From Planococcus soli (GTDB lineage: Bacteria; Bacillota; Bacilli; Bacillales_A; Planococcaceae), in assembly GCF_016881065.1 (NCBI RefSeq), contig NZ_WXYN01000050.1, positions 1-64,000 of the forward strand: DNA of 64,000 bases, in the 5' to 3' direction. The notes beneath the pieces were generated by a model that had not been told where the DNA came from, made no database searches, and saw only the letters and a program-made list of their open reading frames with translations. Both the position numbers and the translations under genes were made by a program. Below are positions 44,120-53,002 of the stretch, in pieces (the first letter of the stretch is position 1; each line of letters begins with the position of its first letter).

Positions 44120-45079
44120 TTATTTTCCTTTAAACTCGTGTGCCCGCTTGACCCAGCCCCGGATATCGAATCCAAGGTCTACGATTCCGACAATACTCGT
44201 AAATGACTGCAGCGGCAATGCCAATATTGTCACCAGCACTGTCACCCATTTTGGCCAGCCTTCCTGGTGGATATAGAAGTGATAGAAAGAAATACCTTGC
44301 AAGAACAGCAAGAATTGAAGCAGCACGGTTGCGTTGATGAAAATCATATATGCCATTGTTCCCGGTTCGAATTCCGATAACAGGGAAACAAGCAACACGA
44401 TTAAATAATACCATAAAACGGATTTTGGCAATTTCATGCTGCGAAACGGCGGAAACTTCGGAGCCGCTATCCCAAGACGCTTTAAAATCGGCAGCAGGAT
44501 CAGCAATAGGACCCATACTGACATGAAAACACCCAGCACCAATAACACCGGCAACATAGTCTCAAACGAAAACTGCAGTTGCGCCACAAGTTCATTGTAT
44601 TCTTCCATAGAAGTTTCAGAAGCCCCAAAACGCTCCATCATTGCACCCGTCTGCTCGTAGGATTGATCGAACATGGCCGAAAACTCTTCCAGTACGTTGA
44701 TGCCAAACAGTGCAATCGAAGCCACGTATTGGATCATCAAGGACACCAGCAAAACGATGCTGGCCCCCATGAACATGAATAATTTGCTTTTTTTATAATA
44801 AATCGAAATACCGATCGCCAATCCCAACGGCACATGGATCAACGCTAGCGGCACTGACAAGAGACCGCCGATGATAAAGGACAGCACCAGACAGACCGAT
44901 GCGAAAAGCGCCGAAGCTTTCCACGGATACTTGGCGCTATACCAAGCGACCGGCAATGCTAGAATCAAAGTACTTACTATACTCAACACAGGCACGTATA
45001 CCGAGATTGCCAGCAGGACGGTAAACACCGCGGCCATCATCGCCCCGTTTGTAAGTTGTCGCGTTTGTTGATTTTGCAT
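44120..45079 (-). CDS. yybS: YybS-like DUF2232 membrane protein
   Basis: About 319 residues from an ATG at 45079. GAGGGG lies about 13 nt upstream, slightly long. The frame is open 24 codons earlier. There are around eight transmembrane spans. The position between rpsR and gdpP and the length fit the DUF2232 (YybS) family, which resembles S-component-like transporters. Substrate is unknown. It ends 14 bp before gdpP. Confidence 0.85.
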   Translation of the reverse strand: MQNQQTRQLTNGAMMAAVFTVLLAISVYVPVLSIVSTLILALPVAWYSAKYPWKASALFASVCLVLSFIIGGLLSVPLALIHVPLGLAIGISIYYKKSKLFMFMGASIVLLVSLMIQYVASIALFGINVLEEFSAMFDQSYEQTGAMMERFGASETSMEEYNELVAQLQFSFETMLPVLLVLGVFMSVWVLLLILLPILKRLGIAAPKFPPFRSMKLPKSVLWYYLIVLLVSLLSEFEPGTMAYMIFINATVLLQFLLFLQGISFYHFYIHQEGWPKWVTVLVTILALPLQSFTSIVGIVDLGFDIRGWVKRAHEFKGK

Positions 45080-45265
45080 ATGACTGTTTTTTCCCCTCTT
45101 TCGGGCAGATTTCATCCTTGTAATTGTACCATGATTCAAGAACCTGAACAAAATGAGCGGTACCCGGGGGAAAGCGCAACTGCTCTAAAGCGGAAGATGA
45201 CACAAAGCGTACAATTTTTTGATTTCTTAAAAGGAATGTTCCTCTATTTAGAGACTCCGCAAACT

Positions 45266-45436
45266 ATATAAGTTGAACTAATGATCGTCGCCTGCTGGTA
45301 TTCCGCAAATCAGCTCCTCTTTCGGGCCCGCGGGATGCGGGTCATGCAGCTGGTGCGGCAGGACGTCGCAGCTGCACTCGTCTTTGCTCTACCCAAAGCG
45401 GTGGGTAAAATTTTGTTTCTTTAGTTTAACTTATAT
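45266..45436. repeat. 171-bp MITE-like element
   Basis: ATATAAGTTGAACTAA (45266-45281) is the inverse, with one mismatch, of 45421-45436. The interior is GC-rich with several hairpins (GGGCCCGCGGG, GCAGCTGGTGC) and no gene. It looks like a small non-autonomous mobile repeat. No target duplication is obvious. Confidence 0.6.
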
Positions 45437-45500
45437 CATCATCTGCGCAACTTTTTTTAGTTTTTCACCATTGAACTAACCCACGCTATTTTTCAAGACA

Positions 45501-45529
45501 AAAAAAAAGACCGGTTTCCCGGTCTTTTT
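45501..45529 (-). terminator. Terminator of the rpsF-ssb-rpsR operon
   Basis: GACCGG-TTTC-CCGGTC hairpin with a run of nine Ts on the minus strand, about 55 bp after the rpsR stop. Confidence 0.85.
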
Positions 45530-45584
45530 GAAATCATTGTCCAGACTCCAGCACCTATATCTAGGCGCTTTCGCTTTTCTTTAA

Positions 45585-45821
45585 TTATCTTTCTTCCGCA
45601 ACAAACGGTAGAAGTGCCATGATACGTGAGCGTTTGATAGCGATTGTCAACTTACGTTGCCATTTAGCGCTAGTGCCTGTAACACGACGTGGCAAGATTT
45701 TTCCTCTTTCAGAAATGAATTTCTTCAAAAGGTCAGTATCTTTATAGTCAATGTGCGTGATGTTGTTGGAAGTGAAGTAACAAACCTTTTTCCGTTTTTT
45801 TCCTCCGCGACGTGGTGCCAT
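45585..45821 (-). CDS. rpsR: 30S ribosomal protein S18
   Basis: A 78-residue S18 with the basic start [16 protein letters not shown] and the conserved [19 protein letters not shown] and [13 protein letters not shown] blocks. It pairs with S6 on the small-subunit platform. Last gene of rpsF-ssb-rpsR, with a strong ribosome binding site. Confidence 0.97.
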   Translation of the reverse strand: MAPRRGGKKRKKVCYFTSNNITHIDYKDTDLLKKFISERGKILPRRVTGTSAKWQRKLTIAIKRSRIMALLPFVAEER

Positions 45822-45870
45822 ATCGAATTACCTCCTTTACTTAAAAGTTGATCGTCAGATTCAATTCATC

Positions 45871-46347
45871 TTAGAACGGCAAATCGTCATCCGATACTTC
45901 TATCGGGCCGCTGCCGCTTGAGAATGGATCTTCATCTACACGAGTATGATTTTGCTGACTTGGGCTCGGTGATTGGTTGTTCTGTTGATAGGAAGGCTGC
46001 TGTCCTTGTGAACGGTCCGTATTGGCGTTTTTTGGTTCAAGGAATTGAACACTGTCCGCCACTACTTCGGTCGTATAAACGCGTTTCCCGTCTTGTCCCT
46101 CGTAGCTACCTGTCTGGATGCGGCCTTCAACGCCAGCCAAGCTTCCTTTTTTCAGGAAATTCGCTGTGTTTTCAGCTTGTTTGCGCCAAACGGTACAATT
46201 AATGAAATCAGTTTCGCGTTCACCTTGAGCGTTCGAGAATGTCCGGTTTACAGCTAATGTAAAACGGGCAACTGCCGCGCCGCTTGGTGTGTAACGAAGA
46301 TCTGGATCTTTTGTCAGTCTTCCGACTAAAACAACTCGGTTAATCAT
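45871..46347 (-). CDS. ssb: Single-stranded DNA-binding protein
   Basis: A 158-residue SSB. The N-terminal OB fold ([43 protein letters not shown]) spans residues 1-105. A Gln/Ser/Pro-rich linker follows, and the tail EVSDDDLPF recruits replication and repair partners. The operon position between S6 and S18 is the usual one. Confidence 0.97.
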   Translation of the reverse strand: MINRVVLVGRLTKDPDLRYTPSGAAVARFTLAVNRTFSNAQGERETDFINCTVWRKQAENTANFLKKGSLAGVEGRIQTGSYEGQDGKRVYTTEVVADSVQFLEPKNANTDRSQGQQPSYQQNNQSPSPSQQNHTRVDEDPFSSGSGPIEVSDDDLPF

Positions 46348-46397
46348 CAGAATTCAACCTCCTTCAAGTCAAAAAAATTGCAGTGCCAGTATCCTGT

Positions 46398-46685
46398 TTA
46401 CGCGTCTTTGCGTACAGCGATATGACGAATAATGTCTTCGTTAATGTTCGCAAGACGTGTGTATTCGTTGATAGCTTCAGAACCAGCGTTTACTTTTACG
46501 ATCTGGTAGAAACCTTCACGTAAATCGTTGATTTCATAAGCTAAACGACGTTTACCCCACTCTTTCGACTCGATGATTTCAGCACCGTTAGAAGTAAGGA
46601 TGTCGTTGAAGCGCTCAACTAGAGCTTTCTTCGCTTCCTCTTCAATTGCAGGCTGAATGATATACATTAATTCATATTCTCTCAT
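46398..46685 (-). CDS. rpsF: 30S ribosomal protein S6
   Basis: A 95-residue S6 with [20 protein letters not shown] at the start and [16 protein letters not shown] in the middle. First gene of the operon, preceded by GGAGGTGA and a structured leader that may bind the S6-S18 complex for autoregulation. Confidence 0.97.
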   Translation of the reverse strand: MREYELMYIIQPAIEEEAKKALVERFNDILTSNGAEIIESKEWGKRRLAYEINDLREGFYQIVKVNAGSEAINEYTRLANINEDIIRHIAVRKDA

Positions 46686-46712
46686 CGTGTTGTCACCTCC
46701 TCATGGACTTGG

Positions 46713-46733
46713 GCCCTGCTGTATCCAGCGGGC
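46713..46733 (-). promoter_or_regulatory. Putative S6:S18 leader hairpin
   Basis: The minus-strand transcript has a GCCCGCTG-GATA-CAGCAGGGC hairpin just before the rpsF ribosome binding site, with an asymmetric internal bulge. rpsF leaders in many bacteria carry an S6:S18-binding hairpin mimicking 16S helix 22. This fits by position and rough shape only. Confidence 0.45.
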
Positions 46734-46772
46734 AAGGAGCAAGCAATTCATAAATATTACTCACATCACTGT

Positions 46773-46801
46773 ATTGTATCACAACTCACATAGGCTCGCA
46801 A
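46773..46801 (-). promoter_or_regulatory. Sigma-A promoter of rpsF-ssb-rpsR
   Basis: TTGCGA (46801-46796) and TACAAT (46778-46773), minus strand, with a 17-bp spacer, about 90 bp upstream of rpsF. Confidence 0.65.
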
Positions 46802-46861
46802 GCATGATTTTACAGGCTAAATCCTCTATACTTTTTCATATACATTAAAGGACGTGAAGCC

Positions 46862-47419
46862 ATGACGCCTTCCCATATCATTGAATTGAAAATAGACGAA
46901 ATAGCGCCTAAAGTACTTTGGTTCAACGTTTTTTTGCTGGTGGCATTTGCAGCGGCCTATCATTTTTTCAACGAACCCTTAGTATTCCATTTTTCCTTGG
47001 GCGGAATCCTCTTTTTTCTGATTGGTTACGTGGTGTTGATAGTGGTTCATGAAGTTTTCCATTTAATCGGTTTTCTAGTCTTTGGAAAAGTCCCGGTTTC
47101 TTCATTGAATTATGGCGTCAGTTTGAAGTTGGGCATCGCTTATGCCACCACCAGCCGCCCTGTCCAAAATCATGCCATGCGCAAAGTTCTGCTGCTGCCG
47201 TTTTGGACCACGGCCTTCTTGCCCACTGTATTGGGCTTTTGGTTCGACAGCCAAGTGCTGGTCCTGTTGGGGGCGATGCTGACAGCAGGCGCTTTCGGCG
47301 ACTTTGTCATGTTCCGTGAATTGCGCAAAGAAAAAAACGCGGCCTGGATCATCGATGATCCATCACTGCCGCGCCTTCATGTTTACTATCATTACCCTGA
47401 ATCCGAAAGCGCCGACTAA
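46862..47419 (+). CDS. DUF3267 putative metalloprotease-like membrane protein
   Basis: A 185-residue membrane protein with four to five hydrophobic spans and a zincin-like motif HEVFH (in LIVVHEVFHLIGFL, about residues 61-65). Members of DUF3267 are predicted site-2-type or related membrane metalloproteases without known substrate. AAAGGACG lies upstream of the ATG. It is one of the few plus-strand genes in the core left of oriC, inserted between divergent rpsF and convergent ggct. Confidence 0.75.
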   Translation: MTPSHIIELKIDEIAPKVLWFNVFLLVAFAAAYHFFNEPLVFHFSLGGILFFLIGYVVLIVVHEVFHLIGFLVFGKVPVSSLNYGVSLKLGIAYATTSRPVQNHAMRKVLLLPFWTTAFLPTVLGFWFDSQVLVLLGAMLTAGAFGDFVMFRELRKEKNAAWIIDDPSLPRLHVYYHYPESESAD

Positions 47420-47434
47420 CAGCGGCGCTTTTTC
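47406..47434. terminator. Bidirectional terminator between convergent genes
   Basis: AAGCGCCG/CGGCGCTT stem (47407-47414, 47423-47430) with flanking A and T runs; it overlaps the ends of both genes. Confidence 0.8.
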
Positions 47435-47814
47435 TATATAACAGAATAGGCAACATCCCATTTCCCTGTTGAAATCTGTTCTTTCAGCAGCTTTTCGTCT
47501 TTTGCAATATAAACCACTGTTTCCATAACTTTGCCGCCTGCTTCTACCTCGATTGCCACTTTATCGTATAGATCTTTTTCGGGATTTCCTGAATAATCCT
47601 CCAGGTAATCCAACGCCGGCCAAAGGACATCCGGAATTTCATAGACTTCCCCTTCAACTTGTCCGCTGCCCGCTAAAGCCAAGGCCGGATAGCCCAGTCC
47701 CGTATCATACAAGCTTCCTTTTGCCCTCGCGTGTTCCTCCACCAATTCCGCTTCTTCCAAATAACAATGATACTTCCCGCCGCGTTTCAGCGTTCCGTAT
47801 GCAAATAACAACAT
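47434..47814 (-). CDS. Gamma-glutamylcyclotransferase-family protein
   Basis: A 126-residue GGCT/AIG2-like protein with the substrate-binding LLFAYGTLKRGGKYHCYL at residues 2-19 and LDYLEDY holding the likely catalytic Glu. The family converts gamma-glutamyl peptides or amines to 5-oxoproline. The precise substrate here is unknown. Single gene, with terminators on both sides. Confidence 0.85.
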   Translation of the reverse strand: MLLFAYGTLKRGGKYHCYLEEAELVEEHARAKGSLYDTGLGYPALALAGSGQVEGEVYEIPDVLWPALDYLEDYSGNPEKDLYDKVAIEVEAGGKVMETVVYIAKDEKLLKEQISTGKWDVAYSVI

Positions 47815-47830
47815 TTCCTATTCCTCCATG

Positions 47831-47867
47831 CAAAAACCGGATGCAACAATGCATCCGGTTATTTTTT
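47831..47867. terminator. Bidirectional terminator downstream of ychF
   Basis: AACCGGATGC/GCATCCGGTT perfect 10-bp stem, with T runs on both strands. Confidence 0.8.
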
Positions 47868-47879
47868 AGTTTTGTGGTA

Positions 47880-48085
47880 CTGCAAATCTGGCTGCGCGGC
47901 TGAAAAACGCCGCTTCGCCAGACTTTCTTACGCCTGTCGGAGCATGACGGTCGTTTCCGCTTTTAGACTTATCCAGCTGCGGCGCCTAGTCCCTCGAGTC
48001 GCTTCGACCCTGCCTGCAATGGCAAAGTACGCCATTACCTGCAAGGTCTCCAGCGCTTGTCGGGACTGGACAGGCGCCTCCGCTT
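47880..48085. repeat. Dispersed intergenic repeat-like sequence
   Basis: GC-rich non-coding stretch with the phrases CTCCAGCG, CTCGAGTCGCTTCGACC and GGCGCCTCCGCTTTTAG. It matches the style of intergenic repeats common in Planococcaceae and related bacilli. A shorter relative lies at 45541-45575. Identity beyond this is not established. Confidence 0.4.
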
Positions 48086-49186
48086 TTAGACGTTAAATCT
48101 AAACAGCATTACGTCGCCGTCTTTGACGATGTATTCTTTGCCTTCTTGGCGCACTTTTCCTGCTTCTTTAGCTGATGCCATTGATCCGGCTTCGACCAGT
48201 TCTTCGTAGGCAACCGTTTCGGCACGGATAAATCCGCGTTCAAAGTCAGAGTGGATAACGCCGGCACATTGTGGTGCTTTCATGCCTTTTTTGAAAGTCC
48301 ATGCACGCACTTCCTGAACGCCTGCAGTAAAGTAAGTTGCTAATCCAAGGAGGCTGTATGAAGCTTTGACCAATTGGTCCAACCCAGACTCTTTAATGCC
48401 CAGCTCTTCAAGGAACATTTCTTTTTCCTCGTCTTCAAGTTCAGCCATTTCTTCCTCGATCTTCGCACAAATCACGATCACATCCGCATTGTCCTTAGCG
48501 GCGAACTCGCGAACCTTTTGAACATATTCGTTGTTGTCGGCATCTGCGATTTCATCTTCTGAAACGTTTGCTACGTAGAGCATCGGTTTAAGTGTCAACA
48601 AGTTCAAGCCTTTGGCAATGCGCAGCTCATCTTCTGTGAAATCGATCGAACGCGCCAAATCTCCGTTTTCAAAAGCTTCACGCAGCTTCATCAAGACAGG
48701 CTCTTCTGCAACCGCGTCTTTATCTTTTTGCTTCACCAATTTCGCAGCGCGCGCAATGCGTTTTTCGATGCTTTCCATATCCGCCAAAACCAATTCCAGG
48801 TTAATGACTTCGATATCAGAAATCGGATCTACTTTACCTGTTACATGCGTAATGTTGTCATCAGCAAAGCAGCGAACCACTTGGCAGATTGCGTCAACTT
48901 CACGGATGTGGGACAAGAACTTGTTCCCAAGGCCTTCGCCTTTGCTGGCGCCTTCAACAATTCCGGCAATGTCAGTAAATTCGAAAGCCGTTGGAACGGT
49001 TTTCTTCGGATCCACTAATTCCGTCAATTTATCAAGACGCTCATCCGGAACTTCAACAATCCCGACGTTTGGATCTATTGTACAGAACGGGTAGTTTGCC
49101 GCTTCAGCGCCCGCTTTCGTAATTGCATTAAATAATGTGGATTTCCCCACGTTTGGTAATCCTACAATCCCTGCAGTTAATGCCAT
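48086..49186 (-). CDS. ychF: Redox-regulated ATPase YchF (OLA1 family)
   Basis: 366 residues from the ATG at 49186. The G-domain has [15 protein letters not shown] and [17 protein letters not shown] coiled-coil insert and a C-terminal TGS domain ([23 protein letters not shown]) follow. YchF prefers ATP and binds ribosomes, with a role in stress and translation. Length is standard. The gene is isolated from rpsF here by the DUF3267/GGCT pair. Confidence 0.97.
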   Translation of the reverse strand: MALTAGIVGLPNVGKSTLFNAITKAGAEAANYPFCTIDPNVGIVEVPDERLDKLTELVDPKKTVPTAFEFTDIAGIVEGASKGEGLGNKFLSHIREVDAICQVVRCFADDNITHVTGKVDPISDIEVINLELVLADMESIEKRIARAAKLVKQKDKDAVAEEPVLMKLREAFENGDLARSIDFTEDELRIAKGLNLLTLKPMLYVANVSEDEIADADNNEYVQKVREFAAKDNADVIVICAKIEEEMAELEDEEKEMFLEELGIKESGLDQLVKASYSLLGLATYFTAGVQEVRAWTFKKGMKAPQCAGVIHSDFERGFIRAETVAYEELVEAGSMASAKEAGKVRQEGKEYIVKDGDVMLFRFNV

Positions 49187-49274
49187 AGGATGCACAACCT
49201 TTCCTCTATATCAAACGAATTATTTTTTACACAACCATTTCATTATAAGAACGAAACCTGAAATTGTCCATTTT

Positions 49275-49475
49275 TCATTCCGCTTCGGCTTTAACCAAAA
49301 CCTTTTTCATCTTTTTATTGAATTCCACGCGCGGCAGCATGACGCTGTGCTGACAGCCCTCACATTTAATCCGGACGTCAGCTCCCATGCGGATAATTTT
49401 CCAAGCATTGGCTCCACACGGATGGCCTTTTTTCATTTCAACTATATCGTTCAGCCCAAACTCCTTCATTTCCAC
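49275..49475 (-). CDS. DUF951 small protein
   Basis: A 66-residue protein with VEMKKGHPCGANAWKIIRMG and DVRIKCEGCQHSVMLPR, the typical DUF951 pattern including Cys-x2-Cys. It is conserved beside ychF and mscS in Bacillales. Role is unknown; nucleic-acid binding is likely from the basic, Cys-bearing small fold. It is 17 bp after the mscS stop. Confidence 0.88.
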   Translation of the reverse strand: MEMKEFGLNDIVEMKKGHPCGANAWKIIRMGADVRIKCEGCQHSVMLPRVEFNKKMKKVLVKAEAE

Positions 49476-49492
49476 GAGTTTGCCTCCTTCTA

Positions 49493-50383
49493 TTAAACTT
49501 TAACGTCTTTTCCTGTTGCAGCTTCTTCAGGAGAACGCTGCATCATCACCATGCGCGGATATGGAATTTCGACCCCGCGTTGATCCAGAAAATCTTTCAA
49601 ATCACGGCGCATCCCTCTGGCTACAGCAAAATGCTGCATCGGCAAGGTTTCTGCGGTGATCCGCATGACGATTTCCGTGGTTGTTAAGTTTTGGACCCCT
49701 AACAATTCTGCCGGTTTGATGATTTGTTCATAACGATCCTGCAAGCTGTCCAAAAACTCCATGATCAAGCTTTCCACACGCGTAATATCCGATTCATACG
49801 AAATATTGACATCGACCACTGCAATGGAATTGTGGATTGAAAAGTTCACAACATCCGTAATCGTGCCGTTCGGAAAAATAAATAACTCTCCGGTCCAAGC
49901 CTTTACTTTTGTCGTCCGCAATCCAATTTCTTCTACAGTTCCCTCAGCAGCACCGATCCGGACATAATCTCCTACTGAAAATTGATCTTCGAAAATAATA
50001 AAGAATCCGGTGATGACATCCCGCACCAAGTTCTGGGCACCAAAACCGATGGCCAGCCCCAGCACCCCTGCCCCGGCGATCAAGCCGGTAATATCAATTG
50101 TAAACGTTGACAGGATCGAAACACCCGCTATGAAATAAACGACATACGCCACGACATTCGATAATAGTTTCGATAAAGTTTGCTGCCGCCGTTCGTTATA
50201 GAGCATCGGACCTTTAATTCGGACCGAAAAAGTCTTGCGGATCAATACACGCAGCACTTTCACCAAAACTACCGCAGCTATTGTTATCAAGACCACTTTC
50301 AGAAAAATGACGATTAGGCCTATCCACATTGCTTCATCTGAAAGCACACTTAGAATTCGTTCTGTTATTTTTTCAACATTCAC
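49493..50383 (-). CDS. MscS-family mechanosensitive channel
   Basis: A 296-residue small-conductance channel with about three transmembrane spans, the pore helix ITGLIAGAGVLGLAIGFGAQNLVRDVITG, and a cytoplasmic beta domain (FSVGDYVRIGAAEGTVEEIGLRTTKVKAWTG split over residues 140-170). It releases solutes upon hypo-osmotic shock. The position between DUF951 and DUF554 is conserved. Confidence 0.9.
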   Translation of the reverse strand: MNVEKITERILSVLSDEAMWIGLIVIFLKVVLITIAAVVLVKVLRVLIRKTFSVRIKGPMLYNERRQQTLSKLLSNVVAYVVYFIAGVSILSTFTIDITGLIAGAGVLGLAIGFGAQNLVRDVITGFFIIFEDQFSVGDYVRIGAAEGTVEEIGLRTTKVKAWTGELFIFPNGTITDVVNFSIHNSIAVVDVNISYESDITRVESLIMEFLDSLQDRYEQIIKPAELLGVQNLTTTEIVMRITAETLPMQHFAVARGMRRDLKDFLDQRGVEIPYPRMVMMQRSPEEAATGKDVKV

Positions 50384-50393
50384 TCTTTCACCT

Positions 50394-51107
50394 TCACATC
50401 AAATTGAATTTATAAATAATGGTAACCACTATTCCGACAACCAATATACCCGGCAACAAGTTCGCCACTCTGATTTTCGTGACGCCCATCATATTCAAAC
50501 CAATGGCCGCAATCATCACGCCGCCCGTGGCACTCATTTCCATGATGAACATATCCAGCGCTTCAGCCGGTATCGCAAGGCTGATTTGAGTTGCAAACAA
50601 AGCAATCAACCCTTGATAGACAAATACCGGAATGGCTGCAAGCAAGACTCCAAAACCCAGTGTAGAAGCCAGGACAATGGACGTAAATCCATCAATAATC
50701 CCTTTCGAAATCAATACACCGTGTTCATTGCTCAAACCGCTTTCCATGGCTCCAATAATCCCCATCGCACCAATCACAAAAATCAGCGTTGCGGTGACGA
50801 ATCCTTGGGCGATGCTGCCTTTGCTTTCTTTTGCTCCCAGCATGCGTTCAATCCAATGGCCGAACGCATTCAGTTTGCCATCTATATCTGACCATTCTCC
50901 AACGACTGCACCCAGCACTAAGCTAATGATGACAATGACAAAGTTTTGGCTTTCAAATCCCATCTGCAGGCCGAGAACTACTACTGCAAGTCCAATTACA
51001 TACATGACCGTTTCTTTCATCTTTTCAGGAATATTGCGAAGCGCTCTCCCAAGAATAGTTCCCATAACAATTAAAAGCGCATTTATCAACGTCCCAAAGA
51101 GAACCAC
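50394..51107 (-). CDS. DUF554 membrane protein
   Basis: A 237-residue protein with seven or so hydrophobic spans and the DUF554 hallmarks MVLFGTLINALLIVMGTILG and LLPGILVVGIVVTIIY. B. subtilis carries YdfK-like relatives. Function is unknown. It lies 10 bp upstream of mscS and is likely cotranscribed. Confidence 0.88.
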   Translation of the reverse strand: MVLFGTLINALLIVMGTILGRALRNIPEKMKETVMYVIGLAVVVLGLQMGFESQNFVIVIISLVLGAVVGEWSDIDGKLNAFGHWIERMLGAKESKGSIAQGFVTATLIFVIGAMGIIGAMESGLSNEHGVLISKGIIDGFTSIVLASTLGFGVLLAAIPVFVYQGLIALFATQISLAIPAEALDMFIMEMSATGGVMIAAIGLNMMGVTKIRVANLLPGILVVGIVVTIIYKFNLM

Positions 51108-51226
51108 TGCTTTTCTCCCCCTTACACTAGACTCTACTTACCGACTGGCTCTCTTCTCCCTCTTTTTAATAGAGAATAAACCACTGTGTTCTGACTAGCG
51201 GTGTATTTCATTTATCAAAAACAGAA

Positions 51227-51252
51227 CCTATTCCCCTTTTCCGGGAAATAGG
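51227..51252 (-). terminator. Terminator of parAB
   Basis: CCTATT...AATAGG imperfect hairpin just past the parB stop, with GTTTTTG on the minus strand. The arm ATTTCCCGGAAAA also resembles the Noc-binding consensus but is better explained by the stem. Confidence 0.6.
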
Positions 51253-51258
51253 CACTCG

Positions 51259-52092
51259 TCAGCTTAGCAATTCTAAAATACGCTCTAAATCGTCTTCTGA
51301 GAAAAATTCAATTTCGATCTTGCCTTTGTTCTTGTTTTTCTTAATTTGTACATTTGTGCCAAAACGATCTCTAAGTTCAGATTGTTTTTCTTCTATAAAA
51401 ATATCTTTCTTTTTCTCAATTGTTTCACGTGGAACATCCTCGTTTAACCGCTGAACCAAATTCTCCAATTGCCGCACATTGAGATTTTCTTTAACCACTT
51501 TTTCAGCTGTCTCCGGAATCAGTTTCTTGCTTCTCAATCCCAATAACGTACGGCCATGGCCCATTGAAAGTTCCTTATCAGAGATTAGTTTGCGGACGTT
51601 TTGAGGCAAAGCTAACAGGCGTACATGGTTGGCAATATGAGGACGGCTTTTCCCTAAACGGAAAGCCAGCTGTTCCTGAGTCAGATTCAGTGCTTCCATC
51701 AGTTTCTGATAAGCTTCGGCTTCTTCAATCGGCGTCAAGTCTTCCCGTTGAAGGTTTTCTAGTATAGCAAGTTCCATCATTTGCTGATCTGTCAGCTCTT
51801 TGATAATAGCTGGAACTTCTTTTAATTTGATCAATTTAGCTGCGCGGAAACGGCGTTCGCCTACGACCAATTCAAACTTTTCCCCAGCTTTTCTTACAAC
51901 AATCGGCTGCAAAATCCCGTGTTCTTTAATGGATTCCGCCAATTCCTCTAATGCTGCCTGGTCAAAAATTTTCCGTGGCTGGTATGGATTTGTGCGGATT
52001 TCACCGACACTGATTTGATTCACTTTGTCCGCTTCATTAATTGTTTCGCCAGGAAACAATGCATTAATGCCTTTTCCCAATCCTTTAGCCAT
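51259..52092 (-). CDS. parB: ParB/Spo0J chromosome partitioning protein
   Basis: A 277-residue ParB-family CTPase. Residues 20-110 form the N-domain with GERRFRAAK. The central helix-turn-helix has LTQEQLAFRLGKSRPHIANH. The C-terminal dimer domain ends ERILELLS. It loads on parS and slides, recruiting SMC. Start overlaps parA by 8 bp. A parS-like site is inside the gene. Confidence 0.96.
   Translation of the reverse strand: MAKGLGKGINALFPGETINEADKVNQISVGEIRTNPYQPRKIFDQAALEELAESIKEHGILQPIVVRKAGEKFELVVGERRFRAAKLIKLKEVPAIIKELTDQQMMELAILENLQREDLTPIEEAEAYQKLMEALNLTQEQLAFRLGKSRPHIANHVRLLALPQNVRKLISDKELSMGHGRTLLGLRSKKLIPETAEKVVKENLNVRQLENLVQRLNEDVPRETIEKKKDIFIEEKQSELRDRFGTNVQIKKNKNKGKIEIEFFSEDDLERILELLS
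51421..51436. promoter_or_regulatory. parS-like site within parB
   Basis: TGTTTCACGTGGAACA, one base from consensus (GAA instead of AAA after CACGTG). B. subtilis also has a parS inside spo0J. Confidence 0.85.
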
Positions 52093-52846
52093 TATGAATC
52101 ACTTCCTTCGCCAATTCTAAATACACTTCTGCGCCTCTGGATTTTGGATCATAGATAATAATTGGCTCTCCGTGGCTCGGTGCTTCACTCAATCTTACGT
52201 TTCTTGGAATGATCGTTTTATAAACTTTGTCCTGAAAATATTTTTTCACTTCTTCAATGACTTGAATTCCCAAGTTCGTCCGGGCATCCAGCATGGTTAA
52301 TAGGACACCATCAATCATTAAATCATGATTTAAATGCTTTTGCACTAAGCGAATAGTACTTAATAATTGGCTTAGTCCTTCTAACGCATAGTACTCGCAT
52401 TGCACAGGGATAATAATTGCATCGGAAGCTGTCAGCGAATTTAATGTCAGCAACCCTAAAGATGGCGGGCAATCAATGATTATGTAATCGTACATATCTT
52501 TGACTTCTTCCAGCGCGTTTTTCAAGCGGGCTTCTCTTGAAATGGTGGACACCAGTTCAATTTCAGCTCCGGCAAGAGAAATCGTGGCAGGAACCACGTG
52601 CAAATTCTCTACTTTTGTTTCCATGATTGTGCTTTTCACATCTACATCGTCAATTAACACTTCGTAGATGCACTGATTGACATCCCCTTTGTTTACTCCC
52701 ACTCCACTAGTGGCATTTCCTTGAGGATCGATATCTATTAACAGAACTTTTTTGCCTAAATAAGCAAGGCAGGCACTTAAGTTCACTGAAGATGTTGTTT
52801 TTCCTACGCCGCCCTTTTGATTGGCGATCGCAATAGTTCTACCCAC
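52085..52846 (-). CDS. parA: ParA/Soj chromosome partitioning ATPase
   Basis: 253 residues from a GTG at 52846, which matches the usual Soj length and MG(K/R)xIAI start. The frame extends to an ATG at 52879, giving 264. Deviant Walker A NQKGGVGKTTSS and Walker B IDIDPQGNATSG are intact. Soj dimerises on ATP, is stimulated by ParB and also regulates DnaA. It lies 120 bp downstream of noc and overlaps parB. Confidence 0.96.
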   Translation of the reverse strand: MGRTIAIANQKGGVGKTTSSVNLSACLAYLGKKVLLIDIDPQGNATSGVGVNKGDVNQCIYEVLIDDVDVKSTIMETKVENLHVVPATISLAGAEIELVSTISREARLKNALEEVKDMYDYIIIDCPPSLGLLTLNSLTASDAIIIPVQCEYYALEGLSQLLSTIRLVQKHLNHDLMIDGVLLTMLDARTNLGIQVIEEVKKYFQDKVYKTIIPRNVRLSEAPSHGEPIIIYDPKSRGAEVYLELAKEVIHNG

Positions 52847-53002
52847 ACTTGCACCAACTTTCTTTAATACTCTCTTCATTTTACTGCGGAACCCTTATTT
52901 TAGCTATTTTGTTAGGTCCTCATTTTCTTATTGTATCAAAATTTTTCAACAATACGATGACAAAGCCATTAAAAAAACTCTTTCCATACTGGAAAGAGCA
53001 AA

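Larger units (their letters stand above)
45080..45584. other. Gene-free region between yybS and rpsR
   Basis: About 505 bp. Contains a 171-bp terminal-inverted-repeat element (45266-45436), the rpsR terminator (45501-45529) and a short GC-rich repeat-like tail around 45541-45575 (CTCCAGCACC... GGCGCTTTCGC). Confidence 0.55.

Noticed and set aside
51237-51250. Noc-binding-like ATTTCCCGGAAAA after parB
   Set aside because: Two mismatches to the Noc consensus, and fully explained as an arm of the parB terminator.
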